From contig NZ_CP047242.1 in NCBI RefSeq assembly GCF_009856605.1, positions 4,842,001 to 4,906,000 of the forward strand: 64,000 bases of DNA. The letters are read 5' to 3'. The position numbers and the translations under genes are program-made. This DNA comes from Trichormus variabilis 0441. GTDB taxonomy: Bacteria; Cyanobacteriota; Cyanobacteriia; Cyanobacteriales; Nostocaceae. Shown piece after piece: positions 45,901 through 54,257 of the stretch. Numbering within the stretch: position 1 is the stretch's first letter; the number at the start of each line of letters is the position of its first letter. The notes beneath the pieces are model-generated. The model searched no databases. It saw nothing but the letters and a program-made list of their open reading frames with translations, and was not told the DNA's origin.

Positions 45901-48396
45901 TAATTGTACAGCGATCGCACCACTCGCACTTAATCCTGGAGTTGTGGCACGTTGTACTATAATCTGCTTGCCATTCCACTGAAATTGAGCGTTAATTGGT
46001 TGCGCCAACTGTGCCAACCCTTGAGAAGCGTTGATTTGTCCTGCGGCGCGAATATCTGCTAGTTGAAAAGATGCTGTCGTCCCTGCCAATTGGATATTAC
46101 TGCTGAGTCGTCCTTGCAGTTGGGGGGAAAAGCGGTTGAGTTGAATTTGCTCAGCATTAGCCAGCGCTTGCCAGCGACCATCATTTAAACTGACATTCCT
46201 CAGGTTGACTGTACCACCTGCCACATTTAGGTTTGCCCGTCCTGTAGCTTGGATAGTTGAAGGTTGAATAGCCGCCGTACTACCTGACAAATTAAATACC
46301 GCATTGCTTAACACTCCCTGAAATTGGGGCGGTATCTGCTCAAATCGGTCGAGTTGAATTTGGGAAACATTCGCCACTGCTTGCCAACGCCCAGCATTGA
46401 GGTTGACATTCCTCAGGTTAACACTACCACCTGCCACATTTAAGTTTGCCCGTCCTGTAGCTTGGATAGTTGAGGGTTGAATAGCCGCCGTACTACCTGA
46501 CAAATTAAATACCGCATTGCTTAACACTCCCTGAAACTGGGGCGGTATCTGCTCAAATCGGTCGAGTTGAATTTGAGAAATATTCGCCACCGCTTGCCAG
46601 CGTTGTTGAGCAACCCGACCTGTAGCCCTGATTGTACCTCCTGCCACATTCAAAACAGCACTGGGTAAAAGCAAATTACTTCCTTGTTGAGCAACAACAA
46701 TTTCCCCTGTAGTGGGATAGGTAGCCGTTGGTGCTTGTACTTGGGTCACAGCCCGCAAATTGCCCAGAGTACCAGAAACTCTAGTATTTGCCGATACATT
46801 ACCAACTTTGATGGCTGCGTTTGTTTCTACCAGTGCATCCCCTGGTAAATTTTGGGCTTGGATATTCAACGAAACGTTACCTTGGGGCGCAAGTTGGACT
46901 TGACCACTCCCAACAATTTGCCCCCCAGATGGTGGCTGCACTTGAACACTAGAAATATTTAGAGCTAAAGGCTGTTGTCCCAAAGAACCAGTGATTTTTG
47001 CCTTAGCGGAGATATTTCCCACTTGAATAGGTGGAGTTATGCCATAACTACGTGACAGTATATCCCCTGAGACACCATCAGCCTGAATATCAAAATTTAC
47101 ATTACCGCCCAGTTGACCTTGACCACTTCCTGTAATTTGACCACCTGCGGCGGGAATTAATATCAGATTCGGTACAGCAATTTGAGTTGCCGTTTCAGAT
47201 ACACTCAAGCGGAAATTAGTTTTTACGCCTGTAAATAGAACACGGTCAACTTGAATCGGTTTGATACTGCTGGCTGTACCACTCAGAATAGGTTGCTGTA
47301 ATTCACCTTGGACTTTAATATCTGCTGTTACTTCTCCCACTGCGGGGACTGGAGAATTTACCTTGAGGGTGTCTAAGAGTTGTTTGGCACTAACTGACTT
47401 TACTTGAGCCGCCAGATTAAAACCTGTTTGAGTATTAACTGTACCATTTGCCAACAAGGGAACTTGACCAAAGTTTGTCCTTAAATTCTCTAAAGCAATA
47501 GTCTGTCCTTGAAATATTAATCTGCCATTGGCGTTAGAAAAAGACTGCGGAAGATTTTGAACTTTAGCTGTAACTTGATTGGTGGTGGCCGTTCCCGTAA
47601 TCGATATTTCTGACTGATTGGCGGGAATCTGTGCTGCTAAGTCCGCATCAATACGCCCAGATTGTAGAACAATGGGCAACTGAACTAAACGACTGATATC
47701 TGATGCTAATAAGCTTTGCGCTACAACCTGAAGATTAGTAAGTTGTGTTTTTGGTTGTGTTTCACCAGAGATTTTAACCGTTCCTCCCCTGGTGAGTTGA
47801 CCATTAATTTGATAACCTATTCTCTCATTATCAGGCGAAAATCGAGCAACACCACCGACCTGTGTTAGTACAACAGAGCCTTGCGGTTTAGTTGGTGAGG
47901 AGGCTGATAATAATTCAATATTTCCATCAACAATATTTAGGGTTTGTAACTGAGTCTGGATTGCTCCACTTCCTTCTCCTGTCTTTACTTCAGCCGTTAC
48001 CCAACGACCATCTTGCTCTTGTTGGATATAGACATTTGGTTTAACTAAGGTGACATCTAATACTAGCGTCCGAGTGACAAGAATTTGCCACGGGGAAAAC
48101 TGCACATCTACAGCTTGTGCTGTTACTGTGTCAGGATCAGTGGGAGTTGCTGGTATTGATAGAGAGCTAAATCGGAGACTGGAGAGTGTAAAACCTTCGA
48201 CTTGCCCTATTTTGATAGAACGTCCGAGTAATTGCTCTAGGTTAGTCTCAACTAAGGGTGCTAAATCGTTATATACATAATTTCTTGCCCACCAAGCACC
48301 AGTAGCGACTCCTGCTAGCGCCATAATTCCTAATACCAGACTGGCGCGTCTGGCAACAATTAGAGATAAACGACGGTGATTTGGAGAGCGCGTCAT
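42907..48396 (-). CDS. tamB: TamB/TIC236-type (DUF490) giant envelope protein
   Basis: This is a 1829-residue protein anchored by one N-terminal membrane segment (about 15-35, LVLGIMALAGVATGAWWARN), with a very long beta-rich periplasmic part built from repeated QVNIQA/GTL/NL units. The C-terminal DUF490/TamB region includes LADLRLTLGDDVRV-like strands, RGEIVSLLGGSILSDF and the terminal LLFEYETRF. TamB bridges inner and outer membranes and supports outer-membrane protein insertion or phospholipid transport; its chloroplast homologue TIC236 links import machineries. It carries an internal 71-residue tandem duplication (see 46217-46642). It lies 160 bases downstream of the secretion-like cluster, same strand. 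Confidence 0.9.
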   Translation of the reverse strand: MTRSPNHRRLSLIVARRASLVLGIMALAGVATGAWWARNYVYNDLAPLVETNLEQLLGRSIKIGQVEGFTLSSLRFSSLSIPATPTDPDTVTAQAVDVQFSPWQILVTRTLVLDVTLVKPNVYIQQEQDGRWVTAEVKTGEGSGAIQTQLQTLNIVDGNIELLSASSPTKPQGSVVLTQVGGVARFSPDNERIGYQINGQLTRGGTVKISGETQPKTQLTNLQVVAQSLLASDISRLVQLPIVLQSGRIDADLAAQIPANQSEISITGTATTNQVTAKVQNLPQSFSNANGRLIFQGQTIALENLRTNFGQVPLLANGTVNTQTGFNLAAQVKSVSAKQLLDTLKVNSPVPAVGEVTADIKVQGELQQPILSGTASSIKPIQVDRVLFTGVKTNFRLSVSETATQIAVPNLILIPAAGGQITGSGQGQLGGNVNFDIQADGVSGDILSRSYGITPPIQVGNISAKAKITGSLGQQPLALNISSVQVQPPSGGQIVGSGQVQLAPQGNVSLNIQAQNLPGDALVETNAAIKVGNVSANTRVSGTLGNLRAVTQVQAPTATYPTTGEIVVAQQGSNLLLPSAVLNVAGGTIRATGRVAQQRWQAVANISQIQLDRFEQIPPQFQGVLSNAVFNLSGSTAAIQPSTIQATGRANLNVAGGSVNLRNVNLNAGRWQAVANVSQIQLDRFEQIPPQFQGVLSNAVFNLSGSTAAIQPSTIQATGRANLNVAGGTVNLRNVSLNDGRWQALANAEQIQLNRFSPQLQGRLSSNIQLAGTTASFQLADIRAAGQINASQGLAQLAQPINAQFQWNGKQIIVQRATTPGLSASGAIAVQLPQTGTPQIAGLNLNVQAQNFDLSKTGFQTPGDVAIAGLLNFNGQVTGTLNTPEASGNIRLRNFNVGSLAFDPVLTGNVNFQGGQGASLQLAGTQDKIALNLDANYRPSSFLVQRAGAVTTGRTEEDNLIINAQQFPIALVSGFLPNNQFRPLGGELSGNLVVNLNNYAVAGDVAIANPRIARASADEFRGNINYADGTANLANGLLRLGDSNIAVSGSLQAGNDPKFQLQANLNQTRVENLLQAFSLFDFGDFGGGLESPTLAGAEVLNTTPVRLPNADLQTQLEYFSKLEASVRQQQQADTQQTPALPSLSELTGALSGAITASGSLRTGLNVGFDFQGANWRWGDYSINEVVANGNFADGIVTLSPLRIGINQGLVAFAGQLGTEDLSGQLRVDSLPISLLDPFIARYPIDITGQVNAIANLAGSLQQPRVTGEVTLANATFNQQPIQTGQLNFDYNNARVNFNSTLLLTGTQPIAITGSIPAELPFVTEPPDNNQISVNANVNNEGLALLNVLTNNQVTWVDGQGQVNLNVQGTFEQPIINGNATINNATIGAQALANPLTNVTGTLQFNGDRLNVQGIQATYNQGLVSASGSLPIFATGETVTNPLTVAIQNQLNFQVAGLYTGDVSGNAVIRGTALRPRIGGEITLSNGQVTIGNTTANSKQTTTTETNTRATTIELNSNMPQATVTPQPPTRPNLPVEFADLRLTLGDDVRVTSQSLLGFLPGGEVFSQPILSFDAEGDLTINGTLANPLPEGVIRLTGGRISLFTTEFTLARGYEQTARFTPNQGLDPTLDVRLVAIVPEASTRSDRTLESPFSAEISDVSANNFGTLRTVRVQARATGPASELTNNLELTSEPRRSRGEIVSLLGGSILSDFAQGDATQGLTNFASSTLLGGLQGTITAIGQAVGFSEFRIFPTPTTNQESRRASVLDLSAEGVFNLNRNLSVSLSRAFSTTEPLRYNLLYRLNDEILVRGSTNLGNESQLLFEYETRF
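46217..46642 (-). repeat. 213-bp in-frame tandem duplication in tamB
   Basis: Two almost identical units at a 213-base (71-codon) offset encode QIQLDRFEQIPPQFQGVLSN and AVFNLSGSTAAIQPSTIQAT twice, with few base differences. A third, more diverged copy follows (QIQLNRFSPQLQGRLSSNIQ). Confidence 0.9.
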
Positions 48397-48556
48397 TTCC
48401 GTTACTAAATATTGTTATTGAGTAACAAATGATTTATTACCCCACAATAAAGTAGTGGTTTTACGCTCCGGGAACAACTCTTTCAAGATAGAGTTAGTAT
48501 CTCCCTCTAATGAGGATTGACAATTGGTTACTAGTCAATAATGGTCACTGACAACT

Positions 48557-49096
48557 TTAGTTAGAAACTCTGGCGCAAGATGCCCCACCACCTCCGGGAT
48601 CAGCGAAAACAGCCAGGGTATGATATTCCGGCGGGGTATCTTCATAAAGAACTTTAAAAGTATAAAGTTTACTTTGACCTTGAGCTTCAGTAATTACTGT
48701 TAAAAGTGTATTGTCGGTACTCCGCACACCCGGAAGATTGAGTTTAGGAATCCGTCGCAGTTGAATAACATTAGCGGCTGAGTTTTTACAATCAGCACCG
48801 CTTTCTGGGCCAAACTGCATACACATGGGGCCGTCAAAGTCTAGTGTTACCTGAGAAGGGTCATTTAACCAAACTTTGCGAATCTTTTCGCCTGCGGGAA
48901 TAAAGCTCAGGTTTGTCCCTTGTTCGTACCAGACTTTGATAGTCGGGACTAATCCACCTAAACCTTGTGCTTGGCAGGAAAAAATAGAACGCAGAACAGA
49001 ATTTTCAGCTACAGCACGACTTCCCAGTAAAACGATCGCACCAGAAAAAATCCAAGTAGCTAAAGACAAGGGGGAAAAATTATTTTTAGCCTTCAT
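48557..49096 (-). CDS. VirB9/TrbG-like periplasmic protein
   Basis: This is a 179-residue exported protein (signal segment about 10-30, cleavage after AVAEN or near it). Residues 40-165 recall the VirB9/TrbG N-terminal beta domain: LSFIPAGEKIRKVWLNDPSQ, TLLTVITEAQGQSKLYTFKV, a pattern like the family's (Gx)nI..V.LGDPS...LTV.T....Y.F. The C-terminal VirB10-interacting domain is absent or very short. By position, 19 bases after the VirB10-like gene, it fits the core-complex partner of that protein. Assignment is inferred. Confidence 0.6.
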   Translation of the reverse strand: MKAKNNFSPLSLATWIFSGAIVLLGSRAVAENSVLRSIFSCQAQGLGGLVPTIKVWYEQGTNLSFIPAGEKIRKVWLNDPSQVTLDFDGPMCMQFGPESGADCKNSAANVIQLRRIPKLNLPGVRSTDNTLLTVITEAQGQSKLYTFKVLYEDTPPEYHTLAVFADPGGGGASCARVSN

Positions 49097-49115
49097 GAAA
49101 CGAATTACGAATTAC

Positions 49116-50639
49116 TTAAAGTTGTATTGGTTGATTGACATAAATTTCTACTTCGGTTCCAGCGCCAAGGAGCCAAACATTTGTTTGTTGCATCATTTGG
49201 GCGATCGCCTGTTGATTACGCTGGGAAATTTGCGGGACGACGGAGTTTAAACCACCTTCCACAATTCCAGCCGCTAAGTTGCGTTGGGGGTTGGTGCTGC
49301 TGATTGTAGTTCCAGCACCGGTCGAAGTCGTTATTTGGGATTCTGTACGGTTAAATAATTCTGCGGCTTTAGCCACACCACCTAAAATAAACAAGCCTGC
49401 ATCCATCCCCGCAATAGATGAACCACGATCAGGGTATTGGCGTGCTAATAAAGGAGAACCTTTAGACCCCCGAATTGCCAGTGCATTGTTAGGTATATCT
49501 CTTTCCGAGAGTTCGCCATTATTCTCCACAATCATTTTGGCGATGTTGAGTTGCATCACCCCTTGTTCGGAAACCGATCGCAATTCAGTTAATAACTCGG
49601 TGTTGGCAGGTAAGGCGATCGTTCCATCCACGCTTTTGAGGGGTTCTCTTAAGCGAACAACAAACAAATTTTTATTTTCGTTGTTGTCGTCATTGTTGCC
49701 TCTGCCTCTAGTTGTTTCTCCAAAAACAGCTGTTGCCAACACTGCTTTAGCACTAGTTCCCACCTTCAATGATTGTGGGCTACGGGATTGCCTTTGGCTG
49801 ATCAGCGAACTTGGTGGTTGTGGCGGTTGTTCTCCATTAGAATTCGTAGTCGGCCGTGGGACATTAAGTGGCGGCGGACTAGAGACGGTCATACTTGGTT
49901 GATCTACAGCATTTGCCTGGCCGTAACTACCTAACTTAGCCATCCTCGACCATTCTTCCCAAGGGTTGGGAGGGGTGGGTGCAGAATTTGGCTGTGCTAA
50001 AGGTGGTGGCGGTAGTTGGGGACTTGCAGAACTGGCTACTGGCATCGGTGCAGGTGGATAGGGATTTTGAGCAGGACGCTCAATAATAACCGTGCGGGGT
50101 GCTGATGTAGACGTTGTTGGCGATGCTAACGGTGTAACAGGATTGTTTGTTTGGGGAACGGAAACCCTGGCAGCATTTCTGAGATTTTGCTGGGCGACTT
50201 TTACCGCCTGGGTTTGTTCAGCCAGTGCTAATTTAGTTTTTAAAGTTTCTACTTCTTGTTCCAGGTTTGGCTTTGGGGTGAAGTTGGTGGCGGCGGCTTC
50301 AGGCTGAGACACAGTTGCTGGATTCTGTGTTGGCTTTTGATTGTTAGCACTCATGATCTGGGATAAAAACCCGCCAGCTATGACGACTAAGACTAAAGTA
50401 CCCGTACCTACCAAGGCTAATTTAGCAAAAGGGTTAGATGCGAGGGGTTGCTCTGTTTGTACCTCTTGTGGTGGTGCGGAGGATGTCTGGTTTGTTGGTG
50501 CTATCTCTGCCACCTCTTTGGTGGGTTCTGCTGCCAATCCCACTAATTTAGCCATGTGGGATTCCCAATCAAAGGCATCTACTTCGGGGTGGGTTAGGGG
50601 TTTTGGTTGAGTTTCGGGAGTGGTGGAGTAAGGAGTCAT
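49116..50639 (-). CDS. VirB10/TrbI-like channel protein
   Basis: This is a 507-residue protein with a cytoplasmic N-terminus, one membrane segment (about 73-93, LALVGTGTLVLVVIAGGFL), a coiled coil (EQEVETLKTKLALAEQTQ), a long Pro-rich stalk (about 170-270) and a C-terminal VirB10-type domain (about 295-507). In the last part are AVLATAVFGETT, DGTIALPANTELLTELRSVS and VWLLGAGTEVEIYVNQPIQL. This plan is that of VirB10, which spans both membranes and forms the type IV secretion core. It is 25 bases after the second VirB8-like gene. Confidence 0.8.
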   Translation of the reverse strand: MTPYSTTPETQPKPLTHPEVDAFDWESHMAKLVGLAAEPTKEVAEIAPTNQTSSAPPQEVQTEQPLASNPFAKLALVGTGTLVLVVIAGGFLSQIMSANNQKPTQNPATVSQPEAAATNFTPKPNLEQEVETLKTKLALAEQTQAVKVAQQNLRNAARVSVPQTNNPVTPLASPTTSTSAPRTVIIERPAQNPYPPAPMPVASSASPQLPPPPLAQPNSAPTPPNPWEEWSRMAKLGSYGQANAVDQPSMTVSSPPPLNVPRPTTNSNGEQPPQPPSSLISQRQSRSPQSLKVGTSAKAVLATAVFGETTRGRGNNDDNNENKNLFVVRLREPLKSVDGTIALPANTELLTELRSVSEQGVMQLNIAKMIVENNGELSERDIPNNALAIRGSKGSPLLARQYPDRGSSIAGMDAGLFILGGVAKAAELFNRTESQITTSTGAGTTISSTNPQRNLAAGIVEGGLNSVVPQISQRNQQAIAQMMQQTNVWLLGAGTEVEIYVNQPIQL

Positions 50640-50664
50640 GGTTTATTAATTAGGGAGTGGGGAG

Positions 50665-51357
50665 TTAGTTAGAAGTTCCGGCGCAATTTGTATCTTCGAT
50701 ATCGCAGATATTATAGATTTCTAAGCGAGATTCCCCTAAGCGGAAAGCTGCTAAATGCCAAGGCTGGGGTTGAGATGGTAGAGAAATAGACGGTTCATCT
50801 ATAGCTCGAACTACAATTTGTTTATTAAAAGGAATTGACTTACCTAAATTGTCAGAACCATTAAAAATTAATTGATTGGCAAAAATTTCTACTTTCCATT
50901 GACGCTCTTTCACTAGTTTTGGTTGAGAGATTTTCTGGATTACTAATACATGATCATCACCTCTATTAGTATTACCAAATTGGCTCGGAGAATTTAACTG
51001 ATTAATTTCTGATAAAAATTTTGCTTGTAAATTATTAACTAATAACTGTGAACTGGCTTCCCAAATGGCTGCTGGTGGTTGTTTGCGTGACCAAGTAAGC
51101 ATGAGGCTCATAGTTTCACCCACAAAGCGGCGGACTGTTTCTGGATGTCGCTCTGAACTTGGTTTGGGGTCTGCTGTAATGGCGTTTCCATCAATTAGTT
51201 GTACCAAACTCCGGGGTGTAAATTGACGATTTAATTGCTGTAACATCGACCCGTGGAACATCAGTAACAGTAAAGTCAACAGGTTTAACCCAAATGTCCC
51301 CACAGCGAACAGGGGTAAAATACTAGTTTTTTTATTTTCTGGTTTAAGTAGCTGCAT
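50665..51357 (-). CDS. VirB8/TraE-like protein, copy 2
   Basis: This is a 230-residue protein with one membrane helix (about 14-36, LPLFAVGTFGLNLLTLLLLM) and a periplasmic domain beginning FTPRSLVQLIDGNAIT, including RRFVGETMSLMLTWSRKQPP, then a beta half with KERQWKVEIFANQLIFNG. It is clearly a paralogue of the protein encoded at 51429-52250. The topology and the R-F-V-x-x-x-M pattern are those of TraE/VirB8, the inner-membrane scaffold of type IV secretion. Inferred by pattern and context. Confidence 0.65.
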   Translation of the reverse strand: MQLLKPENKKTSILPLFAVGTFGLNLLTLLLLMFHGSMLQQLNRQFTPRSLVQLIDGNAITADPKPSSERHPETVRRFVGETMSLMLTWSRKQPPAAIWEASSQLLVNNLQAKFLSEINQLNSPSQFGNTNRGDDHVLVIQKISQPKLVKERQWKVEIFANQLIFNGSDNLGKSIPFNKQIVVRAIDEPSISLPSQPQPWHLAAFRLGESRLEIYNICDIEDTNCAGTSN

Positions 51358-51428
51358 AAGTTTGGGGACTGGGGACTGGGGATTGGGGGAGAGATAATTT
51401 TTAACTGCTAACTTTTTTTCTGGGTAAA

Positions 51429-52250
51429 TTATCGAATAAAGCTGCCAGCTTCACAGGGATAGGCTGCGTTGGTATTTGTGTTCTTATAGTCATCTAATAA
51501 ACATAAGTTGCGGACTTCATAAATTTCTAATTTATCAGTGCGACTACTATAAATTGCTTTTTGCAGGTCGGTGCTATTTTCAGCTAAGGGATAAGGAAAA
51601 TAGTCTACTGCACGTACTAATAAATCTTTATTGAAAGGAGTAATTGTTTTTCTGTTATCGCTACCTTTGGTTTGAATCAGGTCAGCTACCATCCCCACTC
51701 GCCAGGTTCCGGGTGCGATCGCTACTGGGGGGTAAACTCGTTTAATGGTTAATTGTGCTGACATCGCTTGAGTAGAATTGCTGGCAAAAACTTCGGGTGG
51801 AGTCATATCAGCGATCGCACTTAAAAAACCTTTGCGAAAATCCTCTGATAAGGCGAAACTCGCTACCCAACTACTGGTGCTGACTCGCTGGCTACCTCCT
51901 TGCGCTGTTCTAATCAATATTCCTGGGTCTGGCTGGGGTTTGGCGATGTCTTCCGCATTTTGTGGTGGTAGAGTTCCCGACCAATTAAACATGGATATCA
52001 TCGTTTTACTAACGAATTGGCGAATCACTAAGGGATCTCTGGCTAAATCGTCCGTAACGCCTGCTGGCTTACCATCGATTGTCTGTACAAAATTGGGGGG
52101 TTTGCGGATACTCAACTGGCGGATATTTAAGCCTTGGACGAGAAAGATAACTAATACTAATAAGTGCAAACTAAAGGTGGCGATCGCAAATGTCGTCAGA
52201 ATACTAACCGTTTGTTTTTTCTGCTGTAAAAAATTGACCATTTTCCCCAC
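51429..52250 (-). CDS. VirB8/TraE-like protein, copy 1
   Basis: This is a 273-residue protein with the same plan as the downstream paralogue: a membrane helix at about 16-38 (ILTTFAIATFSLHLLVLVIF), then FVQTIDGKPAGVTDDLARDP, IRQFVSKTMISMFNWSG, then a periplasmic NTF2-like half (GTWRVGMVADLIQTKG). It is longer through an insertion near residues 100-130. A heteromer with copy 2 is possible. Same strand and close spacing with the VirB6-like gene. Confidence 0.65.
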   Translation of the reverse strand: MGKMVNFLQQKKQTVSILTTFAIATFSLHLLVLVIFLVQGLNIRQLSIRKPPNFVQTIDGKPAGVTDDLARDPLVIRQFVSKTMISMFNWSGTLPPQNAEDIAKPQPDPGILIRTAQGGSQRVSTSSWVASFALSEDFRKGFLSAIADMTPPEVFASNSTQAMSAQLTIKRVYPPVAIAPGTWRVGMVADLIQTKGSDNRKTITPFNKDLLVRAVDYFPYPLAENSTDLQKAIYSSRTDKLEIYEVRNLCLLDDYKNTNTNAAYPCEAGSFIR

Positions 52251-52314
52251 CCAATTTATATAAAACTCTATTTAATTTTGAAAATTTAAACTCTACAATT
52301 ACCAATTACCACTT

Positions 52315-53367
52315 CTATATCCTGTCCCTAACAATAGTTGCTGCATTACTAATACCATTAAATACTGCTACAGCCCCCAACCCTGCTAAAACTAAAGATA
52401 ATAGTGGTGCTAAAACTCCTAAGAAGATCATAAACCACATCAAATCTGGATTAGCATTAGGGTCTTGTGCGGGGCCGTTGACAATTACAGAGGCGGTGAT
52501 AATAGCAATAATATTGAAGGAAAGTTTGGCAATTCCTGCTGATAAAAACCCTGTTAACCATAAGAAAATCGGTTTACCAGCCACCGGAAGTAAGGAACTG
52601 CCAACAGCTAGCGGCCCTAAGACTGCTATGAGTAACATAGTTGCTTCTATGAGATTTTGAAAAGCATATTGTAGTGAAACTAGAAAGTTTTTAATACTAG
52701 TTTGGACTGTATTTCCCATCAAAGCGCTAAAGTCAGTTTCTGATATATTACCTGTACCAAATCTGATTTGATTGACTTGAGTTTCCAGCCTAACTATCCA
52801 AGGCTTATTACCATATAAATTTCTATATTCTCTCCAAAGGTTATCGATTTTTTCACTAGCTTTAGTAAAGCATTGGGTTTGTTGTTCGCCAGTTAAAGAT
52901 TGACAAGGACGAAGTAGTGAACCAGCTACTTCTTCCGCAATGCTCATGTTTAATGCTTGCTGATAAACTAAGTCAGCATCTGCGGTAGTAACTACTTGCT
53001 GATTGACCGTGTTAATAAAATTTCTGACACCTAATGTCAAAGTAGAAAGAAGACTACCATTACCTGAATTGCTTAACAGTACAACTACAATAAAAGGCCA
53101 AACAAGAGCCGATATTGGACGGGAGTATTCGCTGTGAATCATATCATTGAACCACTGGAGGACAAAGAATAATAAGGTTCCGACAGCAAAGAATATTCCT
53201 AGTTTTGTTAAGGCTCCATATAAGTTATCACTCGTATTATTTTGTAATAAATCTAGCCATTGATTGTCCCAACCTTCCGCAATACTACGAGCCGTTGCCA
53301 TACCGCTATTCAAGGTATCAGTAACGCCAATATCAGCTAGGAGTGTGTAAATCGGGAATTTAATCAT
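52315..53367 (-). CDS. VirB6/TrbL-like polytopic membrane protein
   Basis: This is a 350-residue protein with several transmembrane helices: about 50-70 (LGIFFAVGTLLFFVLQWFN), 83-100, then a central hydrophilic part with two Cys (CQSLTGEQQTQC), and four helices from about 220 to 340 (ATMLLIAVLGPLAVGSSLL and FMIFLGVLAPLLSLVLAGLG). This plan and position suggest VirB6/TrbL, the inner-membrane channel component. The sequence itself is not close to a named family, so the call is by topology and context. Confidence 0.6.
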   Translation of the reverse strand: MIKFPIYTLLADIGVTDTLNSGMATARSIAEGWDNQWLDLLQNNTSDNLYGALTKLGIFFAVGTLLFFVLQWFNDMIHSEYSRPISALVWPFIVVVLLSNSGNGSLLSTLTLGVRNFINTVNQQVVTTADADLVYQQALNMSIAEEVAGSLLRPCQSLTGEQQTQCFTKASEKIDNLWREYRNLYGNKPWIVRLETQVNQIRFGTGNISETDFSALMGNTVQTSIKNFLVSLQYAFQNLIEATMLLIAVLGPLAVGSSLLPVAGKPIFLWLTGFLSAGIAKLSFNIIAIITASVIVNGPAQDPNANPDLMWFMIFLGVLAPLLSLVLAGLGAVAVFNGISNAATIVRDRI

Positions 53368-53443
53368 AATATTTATACAACTCTATTCTCTATGTCTTTA
53401 TGGCAGAAAATAACGACCAGAGAAAAATAGATAAAGTAGTAAT

Positions 53444-54244
53444 TTAATTTTCATTTTTTCGTCCAAATAAATCGATTTGAGAGGTAGTTCTCAACAGCCT
53501 CGCTGCTTCTGTGGATGTGTCTACTCGCCGTGCCCGATTGGCTTCTTCCATCTGTTGGGAAATATTCGCTAGATTTAAATTAGAGTATTGTAGAGACTGA
53601 TTTGCCAATACCGTTTGATATAAGTTTTCACTGATAATCTTTGATTGCTCAGTTTGAATTTTAATACTTTGCACTTGTAAGTCAGCTTGACTTTGAGCCG
53701 CATTCAGTGCTGGATTCGCCGCCGCCGCAGCAGTATTAACGGCTGCCTGGAGAATGCTAGCCAAACCTGATTGAATTTGATCAGTTAAAGCAGAATACTC
53801 TTCAATTTTAGTAACACTTGCTTCTGTATCTTCCAATTTTGCTTTCATTCTTCTTTGTCCATTTTTACCCAGTGTTCCTTCTACCGAACTCCGGGTGAGG
53901 TAACGATTAATTTCATTTGTCACGGAGTTGGAACGTATCGCTTGATTACTTTCAAATTTGTCAGGTATGGAATTGAAAAATATGATATCTTTGCGAACCT
54001 GCTCACCAGCCGCAATAGGATTGGGTATATTCAAATCACCTGTTGCACCATTGAGAGCATTTTGACTGCTACTTTCTAGCGGTTTTAAAGTTTCACTCAA
54101 GTTATATTTTAAATAATTTTGCAAATCTGTGGAGTAGAATTGAAATTCAGTCCAAACTTTCCCCAATTGCGCTGTAGCTGGCGCTATCAACAATCCCAGT
54201 AATCCCAATGTGAATAAAATAGTTTTTTTCATTGCCATCACCAT
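53444..54244 (-). CDS. VirB5/TrbJ-like exported coiled-coil protein
   Basis: This is a 266-residue protein; ATG 54244 and an inner ATG at 54232 (MKKTILFTLGLLGLLIAPAT) are both possible, the latter giving a standard signal peptide. The mature part is mostly helical, Gln/Asn/Ala-rich, with long coiled coils (QSQADLQVQSIKIQTEQSKI, SNLNLANISQQMEEANRARR). VirB5/TrbJ proteins look like this and sit at pilus tips or in the periplasm. Order after VirB4 supports the call; the sequence alone would not. Confidence 0.6.
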   Translation of the reverse strand: MVMAMKKTILFTLGLLGLLIAPATAQLGKVWTEFQFYSTDLQNYLKYNLSETLKPLESSSQNALNGATGDLNIPNPIAAGEQVRKDIIFFNSIPDKFESNQAIRSNSVTNEINRYLTRSSVEGTLGKNGQRRMKAKLEDTEASVTKIEEYSALTDQIQSGLASILQAAVNTAAAAANPALNAAQSQADLQVQSIKIQTEQSKIISENLYQTVLANQSLQYSNLNLANISQQMEEANRARRVDTSTEAARLLRTTSQIDLFGRKNEN

Positions 54245-54257
54245 TCGTATTTTTCGA

